From Pontederia crassipes (Eukaryota > Streptophyta > Magnoliopsida > Commelinales > Pontederiaceae), in NCBI GenBank assembly GCA_030549335.1, contig CM060191.1:56307947-56371946 (forward strand): a stretch of DNA of 64,000 nucleotides. The letters run 5' to 3'. The translations under genes were made by a program, and so were the position numbers. Below, piece after piece: positions 10,564-20,290 of this stretch (its first letter is position 1; each line of letters opens with the position of its first letter). The notes under the pieces are model-generated. The model was not told where the DNA came from. It did not search any database and saw only the letters and a program-made list of their open reading frames with translations.

Positions 10564-11535
10564 GCTTCACTAATTAATTCACAATAGTCAAAAGTAGACC
10601 AGATCAGCCACCAAAACAAGATGTCTACACCACTTCACAGTCAATCTTTTTCTGTCCCAACTATTAAATTAACTTGGAAATCCATTTCCATTTTGACGCC
10701 TTCAAAATTTAGGGCAAAAATGTAAAAAAAATATTATACAATTTAAAAGTCCATGGTAATGCACTTTACATTATGATGTCTGGCTGTAGAATTTATTTTT
10801 ACAAAAGTAAAGAACAAAAGAAAATGGACCAAATGATAATAGCTAAGTGATATGAAAATGATTAATGTCTTTACAGTTGTCATAGGAGAATTTACATAGA
10901 TGAGACCTCATAATTTTTTCCACATAAAACCATAGAATTTTATCCTTTACATTTAACATCCAAACAATTTTTTTTTTCTTTATGAGAAAAAATATACTAC
11001 AAAATCTCAAATTACTTTGATTTTTCAATGATGCCAAACAGGCTCTTACAACCGACTTCTTCCCAAGGTAAATATACAATTCCACCTGTACATTTATTCT
11101 GTAATACATGCATCTTGCGATTTAATGTGATTCATTTTCTATCGGTTTTAATAAATAGTTCATTTTATTAAAACAAAAAAAAAGATACGCGAAATTAAAG
11201 AGGAAATCACATAAACATCATCGTATAGACGTATACGCTTCTGCGATAATATTATGAATTTTCCAAAAAGGAAAAAAGGAAATACTGCAATTAATCCGAG
11301 GGTGGAGGAAAAAGAATACTGCTGCCCTGTACTTTGCGTTAATTAAGAAACCGAGTGCCGGCAAGCAGGAATTTTATTGCCGTAGTTTTGTCTACGAATT
11401 AAAATTAGCCCTTCGATTCAACCCCCGTTCTCTAATTCCGCCAACTCATACGCCCTTATCCATAATCCATTTAATTCCCATTCACCCCCACCCCCAGTTA
11501 ACTAAAAAAAGTGAAAAATAAACCAACCATCTCTA
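9489..11535. other. Intergenic DNA upstream of the small host gene
   Basis: No coding region recognised; small open frames (for example 9,587-9,817 and 10,843-11,109 minus) lack domains. A (GA)n microsatellite lies at 10,532-10,561. The final several hundred bases may carry promoter elements for the gene at 11,660, but none can be assigned individually. Confidence 0.5.
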
Positions 11536-11537
11536 GG

Positions 11538-11550
11538 CTATATATATATC
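11538..11550 (+). promoter_or_regulatory. TATA box of the 144-codon gene
   Basis: CTATATATATATC lies about 115 bp before the ATG at 11,660, and a pyrimidine-rich tract begins about 30 bp downstream, where a plant transcription start would be expected. The transcription start itself cannot be fixed from sequence. Confidence 0.65.
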
Positions 11551-11573
11551 TAGGCCCATCCAAAGCTGATCTC

Positions 11574-11578
<5 letters not shown>

Positions 11579-11633
<55 letters not shown>
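11579..11633 (+). repeat. (CT)n microsatellite in the predicted 5' leader
   Basis: About 27 uninterrupted CT units lie between the TATA box and the start codon. Such (CT)n/(GA)n tracts are common in plant core promoters and 5' UTRs and can bind GAGA-binding (BBR/BPC) factors; whether this one does is inference. Confidence 0.9.
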
Positions 11634-11635
<2 letters not shown>

Positions 11636-11659
11636 TTGCCCTGTTAGACGTCGGAGACC

Positions 11660-12094
11660 ATGAGCAACAGCGGAGGCCACCCCAGCAGGCTCGTGCGCTG
11701 CATCAGGGCGCCGTACCGGATGCTGCGGCACGCGCGGGACATGTACGTGCGCGGCCTGACCAGCTGCGCGGGGCGGGTTCAGTACGGCGCCGCCATGGGG
11801 TACCCCGCATTCACCGACATGCCTCGCAGCTACAGCGTGCAGTCGTCGAGGACGAGCGCCAGCGACGAGGACCTGAGGGAGCTGATACGCGCGGCCTCGG
11901 TGGCGCGCGCGCGCACCGGCGGCGACCGCCTGCAGGCCGCGATGCCCAGGAGCCAGAGCGTGGCCGTGGGGAGGATCGACGAGGACGCGCCCGTCGTCGA
12001 CTTCGGCCACGACGACAGCGCCAGGGCCGGTGCGGACTTGGTGTTCCCCAGGAGCCGCAGCTACGCCGTCGGCGCCCCCAGGGCCTTCGTCTGA
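11660..12094 (+). CDS. Small arginine-rich plant protein with three PRS-x-S repeats (144 aa)
   Basis: A single uninterrupted frame starts at ATG 11,660 (context GGAGACCATGAGC). It ends at TGA 12,092-12,094, and its very high third-position GC contrasts with the AT-rich flanks. Residues 9-35 are basic and aromatic (RLVRCIRAPYRMLRHARDMY). A short acidic stretch containing SDEDLRELIRAAS follows near 68-80. The motif (M/F)PRS-x-S occurs three times: MPRSYSVQS near residue 54, MPRSQSVAVG near 95 and FPRSRSYAVG near 130. I recall similar small plant proteins of unknown function; no enzyme motif, signal peptide or membrane segment is visible. The repeated RS-x-S serines look like candidate kinase or 14-3-3 sites (inference). 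Nearest neighbours are transposons, so context gives no function. Confidence 0.85.
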   Translation: MSNSGGHPSRLVRCIRAPYRMLRHARDMYVRGLTSCAGRVQYGAAMGYPAFTDMPRSYSVQSSRTSASDEDLRELIRAASVARARTGGDRLQAAMPRSQSVAVGRIDEDAPVVDFGHDDSARAGADLVFPRSRSYAVGAPRAFV

Positions 12095-12884
12095 TTCCGA
12101 TGGCTTAACTTCTTAATTTAATGTGGTTTTGGTTGCCAGCGCTAGCTCTCCTTCTTCGTTCTTGTTGTTAATCTTGCATGGTGGACTTTATCCATCCTTT
12201 TTTTATTTCTTTTCCCCTTTTATTTCCTTGAATTTGTACAAAATATTTGGAGCAACCGAAAAATGTTATGCTATATATTTTTCCTTTATTGTCATCCGTC
12301 TTGATGCATATTAATAATTATGATTTTTTTTCCCGGTAGGAATAAACTTAATTGTGATTTTAGTAGCTAACTTTGCCTTGTTAGGCAACGGAGAAGAGTT
12401 GGCGTTCAACACGTTAAATTAAAAGTGATTGAATTCATTTGGTCTGACATGATCAACTTGTTCAGCAAAAAGGATACCGTGCGTGGCTTTCTCTTTGGAC
12501 TAAAGCAAACTTTGGCTTCTCAGGATGGATGAGAAAAAGTGGAATAAATAAATAAATATCTCCGCCATATTACTTTTCCTGTAATTATTATTCCATTCTC
12601 TCACTATCATAGCTCATATATTGAAATGACGGCAAAGGGAACACGCCTTGAGAGATGGCAAAGCCCAAAGTGGAGAAGAAATGCCCGACGAGAGAATTAT
12701 ATATGTTCAATTATCTAAATTTGTATTTATACTTCACATTTCTTTGGGGGAAAAAATATTGTGCATTGTTATCGTGCAAAAAAAAATTAAGGTCCCCGAT
12801 CCTTATCTTGATGTAATGCTCACATGTATATACTACACCGCAAACGCATAGATTAAAATAACGAATAGCTAAACATATGAAAAG
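12095..12884. other. 3' flank of the small gene and intergenic DNA
   Basis: The probable 3' UTR covers the first 200 bp or so, with AATAATTA and AAAATATTTGG near 12,240-12,320 as possible polyadenylation context. The last 116 bp (12,769-12,884) recur at 20,178-20,290 (see that entry). No other gene is seen. Confidence 0.5.
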
Positions 12885-13132
12885 TGTAACGAACCAAATT
12901 TGGGATGCTTAATAAAAGAATATTTTAATATTTTTTTATTTTGAGAAATATGGTCATTAATATTATTATAATTAATAATTCCGAAAATAAAGGAAAATTG
13001 AGGTGGAGTTTAATTAAGGATAAGATGAATTATGAGATGATTTAATTAAATTCTGAATTTATTTATTTATTATAATAAATTAGAATTTGTTAAAGAAAAT
13101 TAATTAAAAAATTAAATTTAGAATTAAGAGTC

Positions 13133-13143
13133 CTATAAATAGG
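13133..13143 (+). promoter_or_regulatory. LTR TATA box
   Basis: CTATAAATAGG sits about 250 bp into the LTR; the equivalent CTATAAATA occurs in the 3' LTR near 19,129. Confidence 0.6.
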
Positions 13144-13229
13144 TTCTTAAGATCAATCGTCAAAGGTGTTTTTTTTCTTTACTTATCAGTGTATTTCAAT
13201 AGAAAGGGAGGCATGACCCTCGGTGACAA

Positions 13230-13650
13230 GGTTTGTTTGGCTGGAGGTGAAAGGAAGGTAAAGAGTGGGAAGGGAAAGAAGGAGAACCCATTCTTCTCGT
13301 TTGGTTGAATTTAAGTTAGAGGAGAAAGAAGAGGAAAGTCTCCTCCTTTCTCTTCCATTCTCCTTTAATATTATATTTTTCTTTCCTCTCCAAATCAAGG
13401 TAGAAAGGAGCGGTTAAGTATGTGTTTTCAATTTTGACTAAATAAATTAAACATACAACTATATATGTAAATGATAAAATCGTCTAAATAAATTAATCAC
13501 TTAACATTCATTCACTTCCTTTCTTTTTAATGATATCAACTAAATAGGGGTAAATATGCACATTCATTCTCCTACATTTCATTCCCATCATTTTTCTTCC
13601 CACTTTTTATCTTTCCTTCTTCTTAATGAATTTTGAATCAAATAGATCTT
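13230..13650. mobile_element. MITE-like insertion in the 5' LTR
   Basis: The 5' and 3' LTRs match up to ...GGAGGCATGAC..GGT..CAAGG and resume at TGATTCGA(C/T)GTGAAA, but only the 5' LTR has about 420 extra bases between. The insert opens GGTTTGTTTGG and closes with CAAATAGATCTTAA, a weak inverted match typical of Tourist-like MITEs. The absence from the 3' LTR dates the insertion after the retroelement's integration. Confidence 0.6.
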
Positions 13651-15540
13651 AACGCCTGATTCGACGTGAAACGAGGTACTTAAGAGGATCCTTCATAGGT
13701 TTATTATGATGTGTGATTATGCTTCTATGAATTAGTCGTTTTTGACTTGTTGATTAAAAAGGACAAAGTAGAAAGGGGGACGATATCGTTCATGTGCAAG
13801 GCCAAAGGAAATTCGTGCAAAAGAAAAAAAGAAATATCGTGTCAAGCGAAAAGAAAAAAAAACATTTTCCACCGGAGGACATGCAGCGGTTTGCACCGAA
13901 GGATTATCCAAGGAAAAAAAAGAGAAGCACAAGGTAATATGGAGAGAGAGGAGAAAGAATCACAGGGCAAAGTAATGTAGAAGAAAAAAGAAGGGAATAG
14001 GGAAAATGAAAAAGGGATTTCTTGGAGGCAAAAAAGCAGAAGAGAAAGAAAGGAAAATTGAGAGGAAAAAGAAAGGGACTTTACACCAGAGAAAAGTTAG
14101 AAAAACATAGGGAAAAATAATGATTTTTCCTGAGATGATTTTCGCCGAGAAAAAAAAGCAATGAAAGGGAAAATAATGATTTTTCAGAGAAGAGAGATAG
14201 TAAATAAAATTAATTAAAAGGGAAAATAAAAAATGTGAGAGACCGAGAGAAAGAAATTATAGAAAATTTCGTTTTCTTCATTTTATGATTTTCTTGGCGA
14301 GGTAATCCATTTATTGAATTTTCTGACAAGAAAAAATATTTATTGAATTTCTCTACCTTTATTGAATTCATTTTATTAGCGATTTTAATTATTAGTTTAT
14401 ATCAATTGTCTTGCTAATATGATTTTAATTATACCACATTGATTTGATATATTGATTGCATTAGTATTATTTGGTCTTAGTCAGATTATTATTATACTTG
14501 TTTAATCTGATCATATCCGATCATATCATGATACTGATCTATTAGTCTTTTTGATTGAGTCTTGTTTCAATTAAATTAAAGTATTACAAGATAAATATTT
14601 TATGTAAATAAGATAAAAGCTAAAAGCTGTTGGATATCTCTTATTGTCTTCAAGCCCATGGGTCATATTCTTATTGAATTGAATTGAATGGGACAAATAA
14701 TGTACCTAAAGGTTTGATATGTCATCATCCTTTAGAGAAGCTGTGGTTGTCCTATGTTTGGTCATGGTGTCCTGCCATTCACGAATCATTGTTAGCGCTA
14801 TTATTGTTGGGTGGCTTGTCGTTGGTTGATTCTCTATTGGCCTACATGAAAGAGACGTGAAGTATCTCCTAATTGACTAAGCGCTCCTCATTAAATTTGA
14901 TAATTCCGAACATTGTAAATTGAATTAGATTGAAATTGAATCGAATTGAATTGAATTAAAATTGAATTGAATAGATCATAGTCATTTAGATATATTGGCA
15001 ATTGTATTCTCCTATTGAATCGAATTGTTATTAGCGAATGATCATTGATTATCAAATTGAAAATTATTACATGAACAATGATTCAGTGATCAGGCAATTG
15101 ATAATTATTAATTGAAAAATTATTGATTTATATTGATCTTTTGATCATAGCCTGATATATTACTCATATTGATAAATTATTATATTGTTAATTTATTATT
15201 GTATTGATTGCTAAATTGACTCATCATTGATGAGCATATTGATTGTTTAGTAGACTCTACGTGTTGAGTATTTTTATACTCATGGATATTTCTCTATAAC
15301 TAGATCCGTACAGGTGAGAGAGCTTTGATAGAGGATAGTTCTACAAGTGATAAATAGACGTTGCACGTATTCTAAATCGACTTGTCTAGTTTTATTATTT
15401 CCATATTTATTAGGATTGTGAATTTATTGATATTTTAATTATTATGATTATTATATATTATTATTAGCTATTATTATTGAAAAAATCTTTGGGACGACTC
15501 TGAGCACGTGAAAATCACGTGGGTCTCAGGGCGTTACAAA

Positions 15541-15558
15541 AAGTATTAGAACCTAAGG
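15541..15558 (+). other. Primer-binding site, degenerate initiator-Met tRNA type
   Basis: AAGTATTAGAACCTAAGG lies 2 bp after the LTR end and resembles the TGGTATCAGAGCC-type PBS used by chromoviruses; decayed. Confidence 0.6.
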
Positions 15559-15592
15559 AGAGACACTTGTTAGTTGTCAGTAATAGATAGAA

Positions 15593-16760
15593 TTGAGTCT
15601 ATGTGCAATTATCAAGAGTAATCGCTACAGCCTTTCAATATGGTCAAGTAAGTTTTTCATTGTGATATCGATAATGAATTCTTACTTATTGAATTGTATC
15701 ATATTGTTTATTATTGGGCGAGTACAGATGTCTCCAAAGTTGATGACCTATCATCAATTTTATCGTGGACCGAGAAGTAGATATCTATAATCCAATTCTC
15801 AAAGTGCACAGGAGGATGGCCAAGCGGCCCAAGGCCCACGAGTAAATAATGAATGGGTCAATGAACATCAGGAGGAACGATCGTGGCATGGATCATCACC
15901 GTATGAATCTCCTTCAACGTATAGAGAATATAACAATACTCAAAGTCATGACGCTCCTCACGATGATCGAAACGAGATTGTTAAGAGTTCTTTCATATTA
16001 CTGACTCCTCAATTTGATAGAAAGGACGACTTCGAGAAAGCCTATGACTATGGTGGCCAAAAGAAATTAACCAAACTTTGGTGAAGATAAACTGCGGTAA
16101 GAACTACAAGTCTATATGTGCTAAGAGGCATTTGATAGGTGATGTTAGGCATTGGTGGAAAGGAACAAAGGCTAGCACATTCTCCGAGAAGGACCTGATT
16201 TCCTGGAAAAAGTTTAAAAAAATATTCAAAGATCGCTATTTACCTATTTCCTAAATAACGAGGAAACGGAAGGAGTACCGAGATCTACAATAGCGTACCA
16301 TGACGATCAAGGACTACACGATCGAGTTCTTAAAGCTAGAAAAGTATGGTACTCACCGGAGAGAAATTGCATTAAGTAATGGGTGAAAGGTCTCAAGCCA
16401 AACCTTCGAGGAATGGTAAAATATTATAACTATCAGACCCTTCAAGTTGCAAAAGAGTTCGCTACCATGCTTGAAAATGATAATGCTACAAACGCAACTC
16501 GACCGAATCAAGCGCATATCGATAATTGTCAAAATCGTATTTGGAGTAAAGATATAAGACATGAAAGAAGAGAGAAGCGACACTATAAGAAAACTACAAT
16601 CGAGGAAGGCCATATCCAGCACGGAATGAACCTCCATCACATAGAGAATGCAACCACTGCCACAAAAATGCATCTCAATGAATGCCATTGGGAGTCAAAA
16701 GCATGCCTAAATTATGACAATATGTGTCACTTCACAAGAGATTACGATGAACCAAAATGA
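15593..16760 (+). pseudogene. gag relic of the Tekay/Del-like element
   Basis: The leader and N-terminal part (15,593-15,790) resembles the reverse-strand leader at 38,025-38,276 of the second Tekay element. Further on, PQFDRKDDFEKAY (about 15,999), WWKGTKASTFS (about 16,150), FKKIFKDRYLP (about 16,210) and MTIKDYTIEFLKLEKYG (about 16,300) match the order of a Ty3-gypsy capsid domain. They lie in several frames separated by stops, with no intact zinc knuckle. Capsid function is lost. Confidence 0.7.
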
Positions 16761-17369
16761 GTCGAACCTCTGCAACAACAGAATAATAGGCCTTTAGGAA
16801 TAGTGCAAAAATCACCCAAATAAATTGATATATTAGGACACATGACTTGAAACTTAATCAAGTCTAAATTGTAATCTTGACTTCAATTAGACTTTAGATA
16901 TGTTATAGTATTCAAATAACATGTGTTATATGGAATGGATATAGTTCATAGTTTACTTTTCATTAAAATAAAAGATCAATTGTTGGAAAGTAGAGTATTT
17001 AATGGAAGTACTCATATGACAGTATTTCTAAGGAGATTATCGATTAGCTGGTGCTCATAATTTGCTACAAAAAGTCGAGCACTTGAACTCAATAGCAAAA
17101 TTGACGGAGCACACACATAATAGTATGGAGTAAGGACAAAATCCAAGTATGTTGAAAAATTATAGTATAGTTGTTACTACATTGGTTAACCCAAGATCGG
17201 CAACACTCTAATATATTCGTCAAGCCTAGAAGAACATGCGGAACATTTGCATATCGCACTACAAACATTAAGAGAAATAAGAATACGACAAAGTCTCGAA
17301 GTACAATCATTGGCATAGATGGAATATCAAAAGATGAATGCTATAACCAAATGAGTTCAATCAAAGAAT

Positions 17370-18786
17370 GTGTTAAAGAGAAAAAGCTTCCTTAGACTTG
17401 TAGGATTTTATCGGAAAGTCGCACTAGAATGCTACACGATAGTGTGCAGAACAAGGAGGTTATGTCATCTACAACAACGCAGATGACACTATCTTAGGGG
17501 GTGTCTTGAGGCAACATGAAAAGGGGTTAGCCCACACACCAAGGTAATTGAAAAAAAAAGATTTGACGCATGATATGAAATGGACAGTTGTGATTTTCAC
17601 CCTCAAAAGTTGACGACATTACTCCACAAACCACAAGAGTTATAAGTTCATTTTTTTCATAGAAAGATTTGAACATGTGTTAGAAAAGATGGATCAATTA
17701 CTAAAAGATTACGAATTTATCATCAACTACCATCATGAGAAAGCAAACTCAGTTGATAATACCTTATGCTGAAAAAAAATTTGGGAGTGAGTCAATGGAG
17801 TATGAGTAATGAGCAATCACATCATCTAAGTCAGTCTAGAGGCTAGCAATGATAGTGCAAGAATAACAACTCATCCATCATGCAGTCGAAATTATTATGG
17901 AAGGTTGGAAAATGAAAGTGGAACATCAGAGATCAATAGTGCACTAAAAGAGCTTGGAAATCCTCAATAGCATTAGGAAAAGGTAATGACGGATTTCCTT
18001 AGAGGGCTTCCAAAAACTCAGCATGACCACAATGCGATATGAGTAATAGAGGATCGATATGTTAAGATAGTCGACGTCATACCGATTAGAGAAAGGTTAG
18101 TCCATCGAAAATCCCATGAACATTCATTTTTTTAAGGAGGTTGTCCGACTACATGGAGTACTGATATCCATTGCGTCGATAAGGATTTCTAGTGCACAGT
18201 CCAATTCTAACGGAGGATCTAAAGAGCATTTAGGATGCGATTGAACTTCTGTGCCACCACCTTCCATCCACAGATGGATGAGTAGTTTGAATGGACAATT
18301 CAGACCTTAGAAAATTGTTTCGGACTTGTGCATTGGACTGAAGTGATAGTTGAAACAATCAGCTCACACCGACAGAGTTAATATGTGGCAACAATTGTCA
18401 CTCCGACATTAGGCATGGCACCTTCTCATCCTTGTATATATGGTAGATCACCTATCAGTTGAAGCAAAGTTGATGTATAGTAGTTCTTGTCACAAAAAGA
18501 AATAAATGAATGAATATTAACAAAATTTGCCTCATCAAAAAATGTTGAAAGCAGTATATATTAGACAAGAAAATAGTATGCTAACATAGTGAGGTTGGGA
18601 GAATCAAATCAAAATGAGGATCTGACATATGCAAAACCACCAATTGAGATTTGAATACCATACAAAGTATTGAAGGAACAAGATGTTATTAATGGTGAAG
18701 GTGGCTTGGACACATCACAGGATAAAGATAACACATGAGAATTTGAAGAAGAAATCGAAAATGATTCTCTAGAGTTGTATAAATAA
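17370..18786 (+). pseudogene. pol relic: end of RT, RNase H, integrase, chromodomain-like tail
   Basis: In broken frames, SFLRLVGFYRK (about 17,384) is the end of reverse transcriptase. QGGYVIYNNADDTILGGVL (about 17,455) and MDQLLKDYEFIINYHHEKAN (about 17,690) are RNase H and its end. RYVKIVDVIPI (about 18,057) and FHPQMDE..WTIQTLE (about 18,262) are the integrase core. The segment near 18,640-18,780 corresponds to the chromodomain-bearing tail. Most of the RT (16,790-17,370) is unrecognisable. The order and strand agree with the flanking LTRs. Confidence 0.75.
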
Positions 18787-18828
18787 ATATCATATTTCTC
18801 TTTTAAGCAAATTCGAGGACGAATTTAG

Positions 18829-18843
18829 TTTTAAGGAGGTTAT
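18829..18843 (+). other. Polypurine tract of the Tekay/Del-like relic
   Basis: TTTTAAGGAGGTTATG lies directly before the 3' LTR start at 18,846. The same TTTTTAAGGAGGTTATGA precedes the 3' LTR of the second Tekay element on the minus strand. Confidence 0.75.
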
Positions 18844-18845
18844 GA

Positions 18846-19436
18846 TGTAACGACCCAAATTTTGGATGCTTAATAAAAGAATATTTTGATATTTTTATTT
18901 TGAGAAATATGGTCATTAATATTATTATAATTAATAATTTCAAAAATAAAGGAAATTTGAGGTGGAGTTTAAGTAAGGATAAGATGAATTATGGGATTAT
19001 ATAATTAAATTCAGAATTTATTTATTTATTAGAATAAATTAGAATTTGTTAAAGGATATTAATTAAAAGATTAACTTTGATTGGGATGGAAAGTTATAGA
19101 TAGATTAGAAATCAATGATCTAAGAGCTCTATAAATAAATTCTTAAAATCGGTTGTCAAAGGAATTTTTTCTCTTTGGTTCTCGGTGTTCGATGACAGCG
19201 GCGTGTTGGCGATAAGAAGAAAAGGAGGCATGACTCCCGGTAATAGCAAGGTGTGATTCGATGTGAAATGAGGTACATATGGGGATCCATAGAATTATTA
19301 TGATGTGTGATTATGCTTCTATGAAACGATCGATTTTGGCTTGTTGATTAAAAAGGGCAAAGTAGAAAGGGGGACGAAATTTTTCATGTGCAAGGCCAAA
19401 GGAAATTAGTGCAAAAGAAAAAATATCGTATCAAGG
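18846..19436 (+). repeat. 3' LTR, 5' portion, of the Tekay/Del-like relic
   Basis: It aligns with 12,885-13,846 minus the MITE (TGTAACGACCCAAATTTTGG..., TATAAATA near 19,130, GTGTGATTATGCTTCTATG). It breaks off after AATATCGTATCAAGG, where the GC-rich foldback element begins. Confidence 0.8.
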
Positions 19437-19580
19437 ACTAAATTACACCAAATGCCCTCCAACTTCTCCTCTTCATGTTAATGTGGCAATATTAAAAAAG
19501 TAAAAAATAATTTAAAAAATGCCACGAGGACTTGGAGAGAGGCGCACACCGGGGGATCTCCCATGCGCCGACAAAGAGAA

Positions 19581-19612
<32 letters not shown>

Positions 19613-20150
19613 CGAGGCTCCCCCTCCCGTGCGCTGACGAGGAGAAGCCCCCCCCCTCCCCACCCCACCCCACCCAACCGACGAGGAGGACGGGTGCTCA
19701 TCCCCCCTCTCTAACCTCGCTCGACGATGAGGTCGCAAGGGGGGAGAGCCCCCCACCCTCCCGCACGTTGACGAGGAGAAGGGGGGTGGCTCGCCCCCCT
19801 CCCGCACGCCAACAAGGAGAAGGGGGGGACTTGCCCGGCGAGCGAGGTCGCACAGGGGGCAGCCTCACTCCCCTTCCGCGCCCAGCGATAAGAAGGGGAT
19901 GGCCTCGCTCCCACCCCTGCCCCTCGACCTCGCTCACCGATGAGGTCCTAGAGGGGGGCGAGGCCGCCCCCCTTCCCGCGCGCCGATGAAGGAACCTCAG
20001 AGGGGCACTCCCACACCCCCCTGCACGTGTCAGCGAGGAGATATTTGTGATATTTTTATTTTTTTAATTATTTTTTTTATTTTTTTAATATTACCACATC
20101 AGCGTGAAGAGTAGAGAAGATGTTCTGTTAACGTCACATTCTTTATTTTT
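19437..20150. mobile_element. Foldback element with very GC-rich core and a 32-G run
   Basis: The left arm (about 19,445-19,515: CTTCTCCTCTTCATGTTAAT, GTGGCAATATT, then A-rich) is complementary to the right arm (about 20,050-20,140: T-rich, AATATTACCACAT, CAGCGTGAAGAGTAGAGAAG). The core has a 32-base G run at 19,581-19,612. It also has several imperfect units combining GACGAGGAGAAGGGGGG and CCCCCCTCCCGCACG words. Large open frames on both strands here are products of this repeat. It replaces LTR sequence corresponding to about 13,850-14,350. Confidence 0.7.
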
Positions 20151-20177
20151 ATTTTTTTAAAAATTTCTCTACCTTTA

Positions 20178-20290
20178 TTACCGTGCAAAAAAATTTAAGG
20201 TCCCCGATCCTTATCTTCATGTAATGCTCACATGTATACTACATCGCAAACGCATAGATTAAGCTAACTAATAGCTAAATATATGAAAAG
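20178..20290. repeat. Second, uninterrupted copy of the relic's upstream flank
   Basis: It matches 12,769-12,884 nearly base for base (CGTGCAAAAAAA, AAGGTCCCCGATCCTTATCTT, ATGTAATGCTCACATGTATA, CGCAAACGCATAGATTAA). At ATGAAAAG, where the left copy meets the LTR, this copy runs on into AGCATACAAACG. It therefore looks like an empty insertion site. The preceding 23 bp (TTTCTCTACCTTTATT) are LTR sequence equivalent to about 14,350-14,370, joined at a TTA shared by both sides. Confidence 0.8.

Larger units (their letters stand above)
12885..15538 (+). repeat. 5' LTR of the decayed Tekay/Del-like element
   Basis: It starts TGTAACGAACC, ends GCGTTACA, is 2,654 bp long, and its first several hundred bases recur at 18,846-19,436. 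A TATA-like CTATAAATAGG lies at 13,133-13,143. It carries a roughly 420-bp MITE-like insert at 13,230-13,650 that the 3' LTR lacks. Confidence 0.85.
12885..20177 (+). mobile_element. Decayed Tekay/Del-like Ty3-gypsy chromovirus (full-length relic)
   Basis: Two LTRs in the same orientation (12,885-15,538, and 18,846 to about 20,177, interrupted) flank a 3.3-kb internal region. That region has a PBS-like site, gag remnants, RT/RNase H/integrase remnants in the usual order and a polypurine tract. The LTR begins TGTAACGA and ends GGGCGTTACA. Internal homology to the element at 31,733-40,971 extends from the leader through gag to integrase. Stops and frameshifts are too numerous for function. The right LTR end and right target duplication are lost. 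Confidence 0.85.

Noticed and set aside
15593-15790. 65-codon ORF as an independent small gene
   Set aside because: Collinear with the leader of the other Tekay element (38,025-38,276, minus strand), so it is retroelement leader sequence.
19478-19989. Overlapping large open frames on both strands (proline/glycine-rich)
   Set aside because: Artefacts of the GC-rich tandem core of a foldback element; open on all strands because stop codons are rare in such sequence.
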